64,000 nt of DNA from Streptomyces xanthii (GTDB lineage: Bacteria; Actinomycetota; Actinomycetes; Streptomycetales; Streptomycetaceae). The notes under the pieces were generated by a model, which made no database searches, was not told the origin of the DNA, and saw nothing but the letters and a program-made list of their open reading frames with translations. The stretch covers positions 1,426,001 to 1,490,000 of the forward strand of contig NZ_CP061281.1 of the NCBI RefSeq assembly GCF_014621695.1. Reading direction: 5' to 3'. Shown piece by piece: positions 35,329-43,424 of this stretch; the stretch's first letter is position 1, and the number at the start of each line of letters is the position of its first letter. Made by a program: the position numbers and the translations under genes.

Positions 35329-35443
35329 CACGGCTGCGGGCCGGCGTGTGCGGGCTCGTACGCGGCTGCGGGCCGGTAGGTGCGGGCTCGTGCGCGGTCG
35401 CGGGCCGGTAGGTGCGGGCTCGTGCGCGGTCGCGGGCCGGTGG
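35329..35443. repeat. 32-bp tandem repeat, about 3.6 copies
   Basis: Units start at 35329, 35361, 35393 and 35425. They share GCGGGCCGGTAGGTGCGGGC with few changes; the middle two are nearly identical. The last, partial unit runs straight into the inverted-repeat element at 35440, whose left flank (GCGGGCCGGTGGGG) matches the repeat. This suggests slippage or duplication at the element border. Confidence 0.85.
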
Positions 35444-35592
35444 GGCTTCTCGCGCAGTTCCCCGCGCCCCTGAAATGCGAGCCCTTCGGGCGCATTTCCC
35501 CGATCAAGGTGCGGGGTGCCTGTCATCGGGGGAAGGCGCGGCGAAGCCGCTGCCTTCCAGGGGCGCGGGGAACTGCGCGATCAGCCCCCACC
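35440..35592. repeat. Dispersed inverted-repeat element, copy 3 (full)
   Basis: The two long arms are at 35440-35474 and 35557-35592; the internal sequence resembles copy 2 closely (CCCTTCGGGCGCATTTCCCC, then a GGGGGAAGGCGCGGCGAAGC stretch). It lies between the convergent ends of the dehydrogenase (35292) and the P450 (35648). Confidence 0.9.
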
Positions 35593-35647
35593 CACCCGCA
35601 CCCGGCGACGACCCGGCACCCGCCGAGCTGGAAGCCGAAGCCGCCCC

Positions 35648-36835
35648 CTACCAGCGGACGCGCAGCTCGCGCACCCCCCGCATCAGCATGCCCGGCAGCC
35701 ACTGACCAGGAACCTCGTCCAGGCGGAGCCCCGGGCACCGCTCGAGCAGCCCCCGAAGCACGACCCGCCCCTCCAGCCGAGCCAGCGGAGCGCCCAGGCA
35801 GTAGTGGATCCCGTGCCCGAACGCGAGATGCCCGCGCGCGTCCCGCCGGATGTCGAAGTCGTCCGGCGCGGGGAACCGCTCCGGGTCCCGCCCACCCGTC
35901 CCGACCCCGATGAGCACCGGCTGCCCCTCCGGGATCACCGTCCCGCCGATCTCGACGGGCGCCGCGGAGAAGCGGTACGTGGAGGTCTCGACCGGCCCGT
36001 CGTAGCGCAGCATCTCCTCCACCGCCCCGTCGAGCAGCGACATGTCGGCCCGCAGCGCGGCGAGCTGCTCGGGGTGGTCGAGCAGCGCCCGTACGCCGTT
36101 CCCGATCAGGTTCACCGTCGTCTCGTGGCCCGCGATCAGCAGCAGGAAGGCCATGCCGCGCAGCTCGGTGGGCGACAGCCGGTCGCCGTCCTCCGCGGTG
36201 GTGCGGATGAGGGCGCCGAGCAGGTCGTCGGCGGGGGCGGAGCACCGTTTGTCCTCGATCAACGCGTCGAAGAACTCGATGAGTTCGAGCATCAGGCTGC
36301 CGTCGGGCGCCGCGGTCGGCGCCACGACCTCGGTCGACATGCGCCGGAACCGGTCGCGGTCGATGTCGGGCACGCCGAGCAGCTCGCAGATGACGGCGAA
36401 CGGGAGCGGGAAGGCGAGCGCCTCGATGAGGTCGGCGGAGCCGAGCGGCACCATCGCGTCGAGCAGCTCGTCGGTGATCTTCTGGATGCGCGGGGCGAGC
36501 GCCTCCACCCGGCGCGGGGTGAACTCGCGGGTCACGAGGGCTCGCAGCCGGCCGTGCTCGGGCGGGTCGGCGACCAGAAGGTGGCGGCCGATCGGGTCCA
36601 TCTCCCGTACGCCGGGCGTGGTCTTGACGAGGCTCGGGTGGGTGAACGCGGCGCGGGAGGCCTCGTGCCCGACGACGAGCCACAGGTCCTGACGGGGCTC
36701 GGGGCCCGGAACGCGTACGTGGTGGACGGGTCCGAGCTTCCGCAGCCGCTCGTAGGTGGGGTACGGGTCGGCCCAGAACGCCTCGGCTCCGCCCGCGTAC
36801 TCCTCCAGGTCCACCGGTCCTCGTGCTGAGCCCAT
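35648..36835 (-). CDS. Cytochrome P450 (CYP107-like)
   Basis: 395 residues, all P450 landmarks present: I-helix LLLIAGHETTVNLIGNG, ExxR in AVEEMLRYDG, the meander RDPERFPAPDDFDIRRDARG and the heme loop FGHGIHYCLGAPLARLE with the axial Cys. The I-helix keeps the acid-alcohol pair region (AGHETT). No ferredoxin or reductase gene is adjacent, so redox partners must come from elsewhere. The overall pattern is closest to the bacterial CYP107 group, which hydroxylates macrolides and other small substrates; no natural-product cluster surrounds it here. Stand-alone gene. Confidence 0.9.
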   Translation of the reverse strand: MGSARGPVDLEEYAGGAEAFWADPYPTYERLRKLGPVHHVRVPGPEPRQDLWLVVGHEASRAAFTHPSLVKTTPGVREMDPIGRHLLVADPPEHGRLRALVTREFTPRRVEALAPRIQKITDELLDAMVPLGSADLIEALAFPLPFAVICELLGVPDIDRDRFRRMSTEVVAPTAAPDGSLMLELIEFFDALIEDKRCSAPADDLLGALIRTTAEDGDRLSPTELRGMAFLLLIAGHETTVNLIGNGVRALLDHPEQLAALRADMSLLDGAVEEMLRYDGPVETSTYRFSAAPVEIGGTVIPEGQPVLIGVGTGGRDPERFPAPDDFDIRRDARGHLAFGHGIHYCLGAPLARLEGRVVLRGLLERCPGLRLDEVPGQWLPGMLMRGVRELRVRW

Positions 36836-36941
36836 GTGCCGTGGCCTCCCTCTCCCCGCCTGTCCGGTCGTCCCTGGTCCAACTCCCCCGGCGCGCCGAG
36901 GGTTCCCGAACGGCTGCGCGGAGGTGGTGAATTGAGCGCGG

Positions 36942-37607
36942 TCAGGGCGCGTCGAGCAGGTCCGCGTCGTGGACGAGCAGGGCGATCTGCACCCGGTTGT
37001 TGAGGTCCAGCTTCGTCATGACGCGGGAGACGTGGGTCTTGACGGTGGCGACGCTCATGTAGAGGGTCGCGGCGATCTCCGCGTTGGACTTGCCGCGGCC
37101 CACTTCGAGGGCGACGTCGCGCTCGCGCTCGGCGAGCAGGGCCACGCGCGCGCGGGCGCGCGCGGAGCGGTTCTCGCGCTCGGTCGCGGCGGCGTGGGTC
37201 ATCAACTGCCGTGTGACGGCCGGGGAGAGGACGGGGTCGCCGGCCGCGACGCTGCGCACCGCGCCGAGGATCTCGGCCGGTGTGGCGTCCTTGAGGACGA
37301 ATCCGGCCGCGCCCGCGCGCAGGGCCCGCAGGACCTGTTCGTCGGCGTGGAAGGTGGTGAGGACGACGACCTCGGGGGCGTCGGGCGCCGCGCGCAGCCG
37401 TTCCGTGGCGGTGAGCCCGTCCATGACCGGCATCCGGATGTCCATGAGGACGACGTCGGGCCGCGCCGTGGCGGCGAGTTCGACGGCCTGTGCCCCGTCG
37501 GAGGCCTCTCCGACGATCTCGACGTCGTCGGCACCGCCCAGCATGAGTCTGAGGCCGGAGCGGACGAGGGCGTCGTCGTCGACGAGCAGCAGTCGGGTCG
37601 GGTTCAT
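36942..37607 (-). CDS. NarL/LuxR-type response regulator
   Basis: 221 residues. The receiver domain has RLLLVDDDALVRSGLRLML with the acidic pair, the phosphorylated Asp in VVLMDIRMPVMDG, Thr in VVLTTFHADEQV and Lys in GFVLKDATPAEI. The C-terminal LuxR helix-turn-helix reads ERDVALEVGRGKSNAEIAATLYMSVATVKTHVSRVMTKL (shown in parts: GKSNAEIAATLYMSVATVKT). It follows the sensor kinase gene by 91 bases on the same strand. Its cognate kinase gene is interrupted by a stop codon, so signal input may be lost or changed. Confidence 0.9.
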   Translation of the reverse strand: MNPTRLLLVDDDALVRSGLRLMLGGADDVEIVGEASDGAQAVELAATARPDVVLMDIRMPVMDGLTATERLRAAPDAPEVVVLTTFHADEQVLRALRAGAAGFVLKDATPAEILGAVRSVAAGDPVLSPAVTRQLMTHAAATERENRSARARARVALLAERERDVALEVGRGKSNAEIAATLYMSVATVKTHVSRVMTKLDLNNRVQIALLVHDADLLDAP

Positions 37608-37698
37608 GTCCCCACCGTAGTCATGTGGTCGTCACCGGGGTCATCAAGATCAGGGGCAGGGACGGCGTGCGGCGCCCCGTCGCCGTGGCCGGGTGTCA

Positions 37699-38958
37699 TC
37701 AGGGCCACGGGAGCCAGGCCTTCACCGCGAAGCCTCCGTCGGGGGCCGGGCCGTGGTCGAGGCGGCCGCCCGCGAGCGTGGCGCGTTCGGTGAGTCCGAT
37801 CAGGCCCTGTCCGGAGCCGGGGACGTGCGGGACCGGGCCGGGTGGCGGCGGGTTGGTGACGGTGACGGTGAGCCCGTCGCCGGGGGCGCCGTCGACGGTG
37901 ACGGTGACCTCGGCGCCGGGGGCGTGCTTGCGGGCGTTGGTCAGGCCCTCCTGGGCGATGCGGTAGGCGGTGCGTCCGACGGAGGCGGGGGCGGCCGCCG
38001 GTTCGCGGACCCGGTTGTCGAGGCCGACCTTCATCCCGGCCTCGCGGGACTCGGCGACGAGCCCGTCGAGCGCGGCGAGGGTGGGCTGGGGGCGTCCCGG
38101 TTCGTCGCCCTGGTCGCCGGCCCGCAGCACGCCGATGATCTCGCGCAGGTCCTGCAGCGCCTCGTGCGCGCTCTCCCGGATGACTCCGGCGGCGCGGGCG
38201 ATCTCCGCGCGGGGAGCGTCGGGCCGGAACTCGAGGGCGCCCGCGTGCACGCTGAGCAGGGTGAGCCGGTGGGCGAGGACGTCGTGCATCTCGCGGGCGA
38301 TGGCCTCCCGGGCCAGGCGCTGGGCCTGTTCGGCGCGGAGCCCGGCCTCGGTCTCGGCACGCCGGGCCCGCTCGCGCAGCGACAGCAGGAGCTGGCGCCG
38401 GGACCGGACGAACATGCCCCAGCCGACCACCGTGATCAGCAGGACGACGGTGAACGCGACGGACACCCCGTACGAGGTCCCGGCCTCGGGCCGCCACCAG
38501 TAGAAGAGCGGCATGAGGGCCGCCGAGACGCCCGCGACCCAGGCGGCGTCGCGGAACGGGCGGTGCACGGCCACCGTGAAGACCGAGATCAGGACGGCGC
38601 CGCCCGCGGTGTTGGAGAGGAACCCGGCCGGGATCATCGCGACCGCGTAGCCGAGCGGCCAGCGCCGCCGCAGCCACACACCGGCGCAGGCGAGGGCGCC
38701 GACGGCCTGGTCGAGGAGGGCGACGGCGCGCGGCAGGTCCGGGTCGTCCTAGACCTCCTGGGAGAAGGTCAGCCCGAGGAAGACGGCGATGAGGAAGCAG
38801 CCGAAGTCGACGGTCCAGTCACGGGCGGTGCGCCGGCGGCGGCCCGGCCTCCCCTCGGGGTCGAGGTCGAGCTCGTCGGCGGCCGGGGGCAGCCGGCGCC
38901 AGGGCGGCCGCGGGCGGTCCGCGGTCGTCGGGGCGGCGCTCTGCCGGGGTGTCTCCAT
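37699..38958 (-). pseudogene. Sensor histidine kinase interrupted by an in-frame TAG
   Basis: Translation from ATG 38958 runs for 69 residues (METPRQSAAPTT start, membrane segment FGCFLIAVFLGLTFS) and stops at TAG 38749-38751. The same frame continues without another stop to 37699 with DDPDLPRAVALLDQAVGA, more membrane segments (ISVFTVAVHR, VVLLITVVGWGMFV), the phosphoacceptor His in AREMHDVLAHRLTLLS and the ATPase motifs QEGLTNARKHAPGA and GLIGLTERATLAGG. Spliced across the stop, it is a normal 420-codon NarL-type kinase. A GTG at 38679 could restart translation but would lack the first membrane segment and a ribosome-binding site. Either a nonsense mutation or a sequencing error. Confidence 0.8.
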
Positions 38959-39008
38959 GGTCGACAAATCTACGCACGGCAGACGGCCGGGGCCGTCTCC
39001 TGCGCCCG

Positions 39009-39051
39009 GCGCGCGACCGAAGTCGCACGGAGAACGACTTCGGTCGCGCGC
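39009..39051. promoter_or_regulatory. Long inverted repeat in divergent kinase/small-protein region
   Basis: GCGCGACCGAAGTCG (39011-39025) pairs perfectly with CGACTTCGGTCGCGC (39035-39049) over a 9-nt spacer, and pairing continues two bases outwards. A second hairpin, AGACGGCC/GGCCGTCT (38981-38998), lies closer to the kinase start. Because both flanking genes start here, a terminator is unlikely; an operator or leader structure fits better. Confidence 0.6.
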
Positions 39052-39137
39052 GCACCGCCGGGGAGGCGACCTTTGGGGCGTGCGCCTCGCCCCGCGGCCG
39101 ATGCGGGTGGGGGGTCCGCGGGGCGAGGGTCCTGGGT

Positions 39138-39458
39138 ATGGACGACACGGAGAAGAAGCGGGTGCGGCACGCCCTGGAGGCCGTCGGCGGAATCATGATG
39201 ATGCAGGGCGTCGTGGGCCTGATCCACGCGTTCACCGGTCGGCTGACCTGGGGCCTGATCCGGCATCTCGGCTTTCTCGACGGCCGCGAGGTGTACGGCA
39301 GCATCACGCTGATCGTGCTGGCGGTCGCCGTGCTCGCGGCCGCCGAGAGCCGGCTCGGTCCGCGCCCGGACCCCGAGGACCCGGACCGCGAGGACCCGGA
39401 CCCTGAGGGCCCGGGTCCGAAGGGCTCGGGTCCGAAGGGCTCGGATCAGCAGGCGTAG
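39138..39458 (+). CDS. Small membrane protein with acidic Pro-rich tail
   Basis: 106 residues from ATG 39138. Two membrane segments are likely (AVGGIMMMQGVVGLIHAF and YGSITLIVLAVAVLAA). The C-terminal 35 residues are a low-complexity tail of Asp-Pro repeats (PRPDPEDPDREDPDPEGPGP) changing to GPKGSGPKGS. No known family recognised; membrane topology resembles DUF-type two-helix proteins of actinomycetes. Its 3' end overlaps that of the convergent ribonuclease gene by 13 bases. Confidence 0.72.
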   Translation: MDDTEKKRVRHALEAVGGIMMMQGVVGLIHAFTGRLTWGLIRHLGFLDGREVYGSITLIVLAVAVLAAAESRLGPRPDPEDPDREDPDPEGPGPKGSGPKGSDQQA

Positions 39459-39859
39459 TCGACCAGGTCGAACGTCGCGTAGTGGTCGGCGGTGTAGTAG
39501 TCCTCCTGGCTGCGCTCGCCGGTCACGATGCGGCGGGCGCCGCGGGTGTCGGAGCCCGGGGTGATGACCGTGTACTCGTGGTAGTAGCCGGTGGTCTGCT
39601 GGGGCAGGACGCCCTCGCGGTTCTGGAAGACGGTGCCGTCCTGCTCGTACGGGTACGGGCCGCCCTGCTCGATGAGGTCCAGGGTGTCGTGCGCCTGCGA
39701 GGGCAGGGCCGAGTAGCAGATGTCGCCGACGGCGGCGGTGGACAGGACGGACGCGGAGACCGGGGCCGGGGCGGCCTCGGCGGCGACGGTGGCGGGGCCG
39801 CCGAGGAAGAGGGCGGCTGCGATCGCGGCGACGCTGATGAAGCGTGGGGGAATCTTCAT
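39446..39859 (-). CDS. Secreted guanyl-specific ribonuclease (RNase Sa family)
   Basis: 137 residues: a signal peptide (MKIPPRFISVAAIAAALFLG, cleavage near AEA) and a mature domain of about 95 residues. The match to RNase Sa from memory is close: CYSALPSQAHDTLDLIEQGG, PYEQDGTVFQNREGVLP, the catalytic Glu in YYHEYTVITPG, Arg in TRGARRIVTGE and His in DHYATFDLVDYAC, with two Cys forming the usual disulphide between first and last strands. It cleaves RNA 3' of guanosine outside the cell. No barstar-like inhibitor gene is adjacent, as normal for secreted Sa-type enzymes. Confidence 0.93.
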   Translation of the reverse strand: MKIPPRFISVAAIAAALFLGGPATVAAEAAPAPVSASVLSTAAVGDICYSALPSQAHDTLDLIEQGGPYPYEQDGTVFQNREGVLPQQTTGYYHEYTVITPGSDTRGARRIVTGERSQEDYYTADHYATFDLVDYAC

Positions 39860-40053
39860 GCCTTCAGTGTGACGCGCGTAGAGGAGCCGTCAACACCAAC
39901 TGCGCCTTGTTTTCCAGGAGTTAACCCGTCGCGCTGACGCCCCGTGAGGCCGCGCCGCCTCGGCGTCCGATTGCCGCCAGCTTCCGTAGCCGCGGCCGAC
40001 TGGAATGGCGGGACAGGAAGGCGACGAGCCGACGACAAGCCCTGGAGGCGGAC

Positions 40054-40785
40054 ATGAACGGCAAGGTGGCTCTGGTGACCGGCGGCGGCCGCGGGATCGG
40101 CGCGGCGACGGCGCTGCGGCTGGCCCGCGACGGTTTCGACGTGGCGGTCACGTACGTACGGGACAAGGACGCGGCCCAGGAGGTGGTGCGCGGGATCGAG
40201 GCGGCGGGGCGGCGCGGGGTCGCGGTGCGGGCCGACTCGGCGGACGCGGCCGAGGCGGCCGGGGCGGTGCGGACGACGGCGGACCGGCTGGGCGGGCTCG
40301 ACGTACTGGTCAACAATGTGGGCGTCGGGGTGCTCGGCCCGCTCGACGGGCTCACGCTCGCGGACGTGGACCGGGTCCTCGCGGTCAACGTGCGGGGCGT
40401 CTTCCTCGCCTCGCAGGCCGCGGCGGGCGTCCTGGGCGAGGGCGGCCGGATCGTCACGATCGGCACGTGCATGACCCAGCGGGTGCCGGGCCCCGGCGGC
40501 ACGCTGTACGCGATGAGCAAGGCGGCGCTGACGGGTCTGACGAAGGCGCTGGCCCGGGAGCTGGGCGGGCGCGGGATCACGGCGAACATCGTGCATCCGG
40601 GGCCGATCGACACGGACATGAACCCGGCCGGCGGCCCGTTCGCGGCGGGCCAGGCGCAGATGACGGCGCTCGGCCGGTTCGGCACGGCCGACGAGGTCGC
40701 GCGGACGGTCGCCCATCTGGCGGGCCCGGGCGGGAGTTACGTGACGGGCGCCGAGTTCGCGGTCGACGGCGGGCACGCCGCGTAG
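40054..40785 (+). CDS. Short-chain dehydrogenase/reductase
   Basis: 243 residues, with CTGGAGG upstream of ATG 40054. Cofactor motif TGGGRGIGAATALRL, then DVLVNNVGVGVLG (NNxG), the catalytic YAMSKAAL (Tyr-x3-Lys) and the C-terminal GGSYVTGAEFAVDGGHAA. The catalytic Ser usually 13 residues before Tyr is Cys in IGTCMTQRV, with Thr next to it. Arg and Lys after the second strand (VTYVRDKDAA) suggest NADP preference. Likely a 3-oxoacyl reductase-like enzyme; substrate unknown. Confidence 0.85.
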   Translation: MNGKVALVTGGGRGIGAATALRLARDGFDVAVTYVRDKDAAQEVVRGIEAAGRRGVAVRADSADAAEAAGAVRTTADRLGGLDVLVNNVGVGVLGPLDGLTLADVDRVLAVNVRGVFLASQAAAGVLGEGGRIVTIGTCMTQRVPGPGGTLYAMSKAALTGLTKALARELGGRGITANIVHPGPIDTDMNPAGGPFAAGQAQMTALGRFGTADEVARTVAHLAGPGGSYVTGAEFAVDGGHAA

Positions 40786-40808
40786 CGCGCGGCGCGGGAC
40801 ACGAAGAC

Positions 40809-40846
40809 GCGGGGCGCACCGGTGCTGTCAGGCCGGTGCGCCCCGC
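40809..40846. terminator. Perfect 14-bp hairpin between convergent genes
   Basis: GCGGGGCGCACCGG (40809-40822) pairs perfectly with CCGGTGCGCCCCGC (40833-40846) around a 10-nt loop. It lies between the end of the SDR (40785) and the end of allantoinase (40866), so it is probably a bidirectional terminator. It belongs to no repeat family seen elsewhere in the window. Confidence 0.85.
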
Positions 40847-40865
40847 AGGTCCCGTACGGGACGGC

Positions 40866-42206
40866 TTACTTGGAGCGGTCGAGCAGCTTGCCCTGCGGCT
40901 CGGTGAACTCGCCCTCGGAGACGATGCGCTCGCCGCGCAGCCAGGTCGACTTGACGACACCGTGCAGCGTCTTGCCGGCGTAGGCGGTGACGCGGTTGCG
41001 GTGCTGGAGCTCGGCCGGGTCGACCGTGAAGGTCTCCTCGGGGGCGAGGACGGCGAAGTCGGCGTCGCGGCCGACGGCGATGGCGCCCTTGCGGTCGTCG
41101 AGACCGACCAGCGCGGAGGTCCGCTCGGACATCCAGCGGACGACGTCCTCGAGGGAGTGGCCGCGCTTGCGGGCCTCGGTCCAGATCGCCGAGAGGCTCA
41201 GCTGGAGACCGGAGATGCCGCCCCACGCGGTGGCGAAGTCGTCGGTCTTGAGGTCGGCGGTGGACGGCGAGTGGTCGGTGACGACGCAGTCGATGGTGCC
41301 GTCGGCCAGCGCCTGCCACAGCAGGTCCTGGTTGGCCGCCTCGCGGATGGGCGGGCAGCACTTGAACTCGCTGGCGCCGTCCGGGACTTCCTCGGCGGTG
41401 AGCGTGAGGTAGTGCGGGCAGGTCTCGACGGTGAGCTTGACGCCCTCGGCCTTGGCGGCGGCGATCAGCGGCAGCGCGTCGGAGGACGACAGGTGCAGGA
41501 TGTGGACGCGGGCGCCGATCCGCTTGGCGGTGTCGATCAGGCCCTTGATCGCGACGTCCTCGGAGACGCGCGGGCGGGTCGCGAGGTAGTCGTCGTACTT
41601 CGGGCCGCTGTTGTGCGGGGCGACGTCCAGCTCGTGCGGGTCCTCGGCGTGCACGATGAGCAGGCCGCCGAAGCCGGCGATCTCGGCCATGGAGGCGGTG
41701 AGCTGGTCGCTGTTCAGGTGCGGGAACTCGTCGACGCCGGAGGGCGACAGGAAGCACTTGAAGCCGAAGACGCCGGCCTCGTGCAGCGGGCGCAGGTCCT
41801 TGACGTTGTCCGGCAGGGCGCCGCCCCAGAAGCCGACGTCGATGTGCGCCTTGGCCGCGGCGACCTCCTGCTTGGTGCGCAGGTTGTCGACCGTGGTGGT
41901 GGGCGGCAGCGAGTTCAGCGGCATGTCGACGAGGGTCGTGATGCCGCCGGCCGCAGCGGCGCGGGTGGCCGTCCAGAAGCCTTCCCACTCGGTGCGGCCC
42001 GGGTCGTTGACGTGGACGTGCGTGTCCACGATGCCGGGCAGCAGGACGTGGTCGCCGAAGTCCTCGAGGCGGGCCCCGGCCGGCACCTCGGCGTCGTGCG
42101 CGAGCACCCCGACGATCTTCCCGCCGGCGACGGCGACCGAAGCGGGCCGCGTACCTTCGGGGGTGATGACGCGGCTCGAGCGCAGTACCAGTTCGACGTC
42201 CGACAC
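40866..42206 (-). CDS. allB: Allantoinase
   Basis: 446 residues from GTG 42206, chosen because AGGAGG lies 6 bases upstream; an ATG five codons earlier has no such site. It is an amidohydrolase of the allantoinase type: metal ligands [16 protein letters not shown], the carboxylated Lys in [29 protein letters not shown], and catalytic Asp in VVTDHSPS. It hydrolyses allantoin to allantoate, a step of purine degradation for nitrogen. Regulator AllR is encoded divergently; palindromes lie between them. The usual downstream allantoicase gene is not present next to it. Confidence 0.92.
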   Translation of the reverse strand: MSDVELVLRSSRVITPEGTRPASVAVAGGKIVGVLAHDAEVPAGARLEDFGDHVLLPGIVDTHVHVNDPGRTEWEGFWTATRAAAAGGITTLVDMPLNSLPPTTTVDNLRTKQEVAAAKAHIDVGFWGGALPDNVKDLRPLHEAGVFGFKCFLSPSGVDEFPHLNSDQLTASMAEIAGFGGLLIVHAEDPHELDVAPHNSGPKYDDYLATRPRVSEDVAIKGLIDTAKRIGARVHILHLSSSDALPLIAAAKAEGVKLTVETCPHYLTLTAEEVPDGASEFKCCPPIREAANQDLLWQALADGTIDCVVTDHSPSTADLKTDDFATAWGGISGLQLSLSAIWTEARKRGHSLEDVVRWMSERTSALVGLDDRKGAIAVGRDADFAVLAPEETFTVDPAELQHRNRVTAYAGKTLHGVVKSTWLRGERIVSEGEFTEPQGKLLDRSK

Positions 42207-42221
42207 CGTGGACCTCCTCAT

Positions 42222-42296
42222 TTCAACGTTCTGTTGAAGGAGTTTTCACTCCGACATGCGAGCCGTCAAGGCTCTGGATGTTTCCACAAAGTGGAA
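42222..42296. promoter_or_regulatory. AllR-box-like palindromes upstream of allB
   Basis: TTCAAC/GTTGAA (42222-42238, 5-nt spacer) overlaps the region just before the allB start, and TTCCACAAAGTGGAA (42282-42296) is a perfect 15-bp palindrome farther up. Both have the 15-17-bp IclR-operator form. They lie in the 208-base divergent region between allB and allR. Confidence 0.7.
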
Positions 42297-42414
42297 TTAT
42301 GATTCCGATACGCAGAACGTAGCTACCGACGAACTTAGGGGTCAAGACAGGACCCGGAAGGAAACCGCCGGGTAGGCTGCACCACTGCCTGCCTGTCCTC
42401 GAAAGGAACGCGCC

Positions 42415-43227
42415 GTGCCGACGCCGTCCCACGCCAGCACCACCGAGACCGCCAAACCCGCGGCCGGTGGTGTCCAGTCCCTCGAGCGCGCCTTCGACCT
42501 GCTCGAGCGGATGGCCGACGCCGGCGGCGAGGTCGGCCTGAGCGAGCTCTCCGCCAGCAGCGGCCTGCCGCTGCCCACGATCCACCGCCTGATGCGCACC
42601 CTGGTCGCCTGCGGCTACGTACGCCAGCAGCCGAACCGGCGCTACGCGCTGGGCCCCCGCCTGATCCGCCTCGGCGAGTCGGCCTCCCGACTGCTCGGCA
42701 CCTGGGCCCGCCCCTACCTGGCCCGCCTGGTCGAGGAGACCGGCGAGACGGCGAACATGGCGCTGCTCGACGGTGACGAGATCGTCTACGTCGCCCAGGT
42801 CCCCTCCAAGCACTCGATGCGCATGTTCACCGAGGTCGGCCGGCGCGTGCTGCCGCACTCGACCGGCGTGGGCAAGGCGCTGCTCGCGCACACGCCCGCG
42901 GACGAGGTGCGGGCGCTGCTCGCCCGTACGGGGATGCCGGCGGCGACCGAGAAGACGATCACGACGCCGGACGGGTTCCTGGACGCGCTGGAAGAGGTGC
43001 GCGGGCTCGGGTACGCGGTCGACGACAACGAGCAGGAAATAGGAGTCCGGTGCCTCGCGGTGCTCGTGCCGGACTCGCCGACGGCGGCGGCGATCTCCAT
43101 CTCCGGCCCCGCGGGCCGGGTCACGGAGGCGGCGACGGACAAGATCGTGCCGGTGCTCCAGCAGGTGGCGCGTGAGTTGTCGACTGCGCTGGCCAACACG
43201 GGTAACGGGAACGGGGCGGGTCTCTAG
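42415..43227 (+). CDS. allR: IclR-family allantoin regulator AllR
   Basis: 270 residues from GTG 42415, with AAAGGAA about 8 bases upstream. N-terminal winged helix: GVQSLERAFDLLERMAD, LSELSASSGLPLPTIHRLMRTLVACGY. C-terminal effector domain of IclR type: GRRVLPHSTGVGKALLAHTPADEV, AVDDNEQEIGVRCLAVLVPD and AAISISGPAGRV. In S. coelicolor the AllR protein represses the allantoin genes and malate synthase and is released by an intermediate; the same role is inferred here from divergence with allB and shared boxes. Confidence 0.88.
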   Translation: MPTPSHASTTETAKPAAGGVQSLERAFDLLERMADAGGEVGLSELSASSGLPLPTIHRLMRTLVACGYVRQQPNRRYALGPRLIRLGESASRLLGTWARPYLARLVEETGETANMALLDGDEIVYVAQVPSKHSMRMFTEVGRRVLPHSTGVGKALLAHTPADEVRALLARTGMPAATEKTITTPDGFLDALEEVRGLGYAVDDNEQEIGVRCLAVLVPDSPTAAAISISGPAGRVTEAATDKIVPVLQQVARELSTALANTGNGNGAGL

Positions 43228-43250
43228 GTCTCGTCGCGGGGTGCGGGTGC

Positions 43251-43400
43251 GTGGGGGCTGGTTGCGCCCCGCGGCGCAGCCGCTGATGTCACAGCCCCGC
43301 GCCCCTGAAATGCAGGCGCTGCGCGCCGCATTTCTCAGATGAAGGCTGAGCGGCGAAGCCGCTCGCCTTCAGGGGCGCGGGGAACTGCGCGACCAGCCAC
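43251..43400. repeat. Dispersed inverted-repeat element, copy 4 (left arm altered)
   Basis: The right arm (43367-43400, containing GGGGCGCGGGGAACTGCGCG) is intact. The left arm is disturbed: after GTGGGGGCTGGTTGCGCCCC it diverges for about 30 bases before CCCCGCGCCCCTGAAATGCA resumes. It lies between convergent allR (43227) and the ABC ATPase gene (43425). Confidence 0.8.
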
Positions 43401-43424
43401 GACGAGACGTGCGGGCGGCGACGG

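Noticed and set aside
35329..35443. Regular 32-bp repeats as a CRISPR array
   Set aside because: The units are contiguous without spacers, and there are no cas genes in the window.
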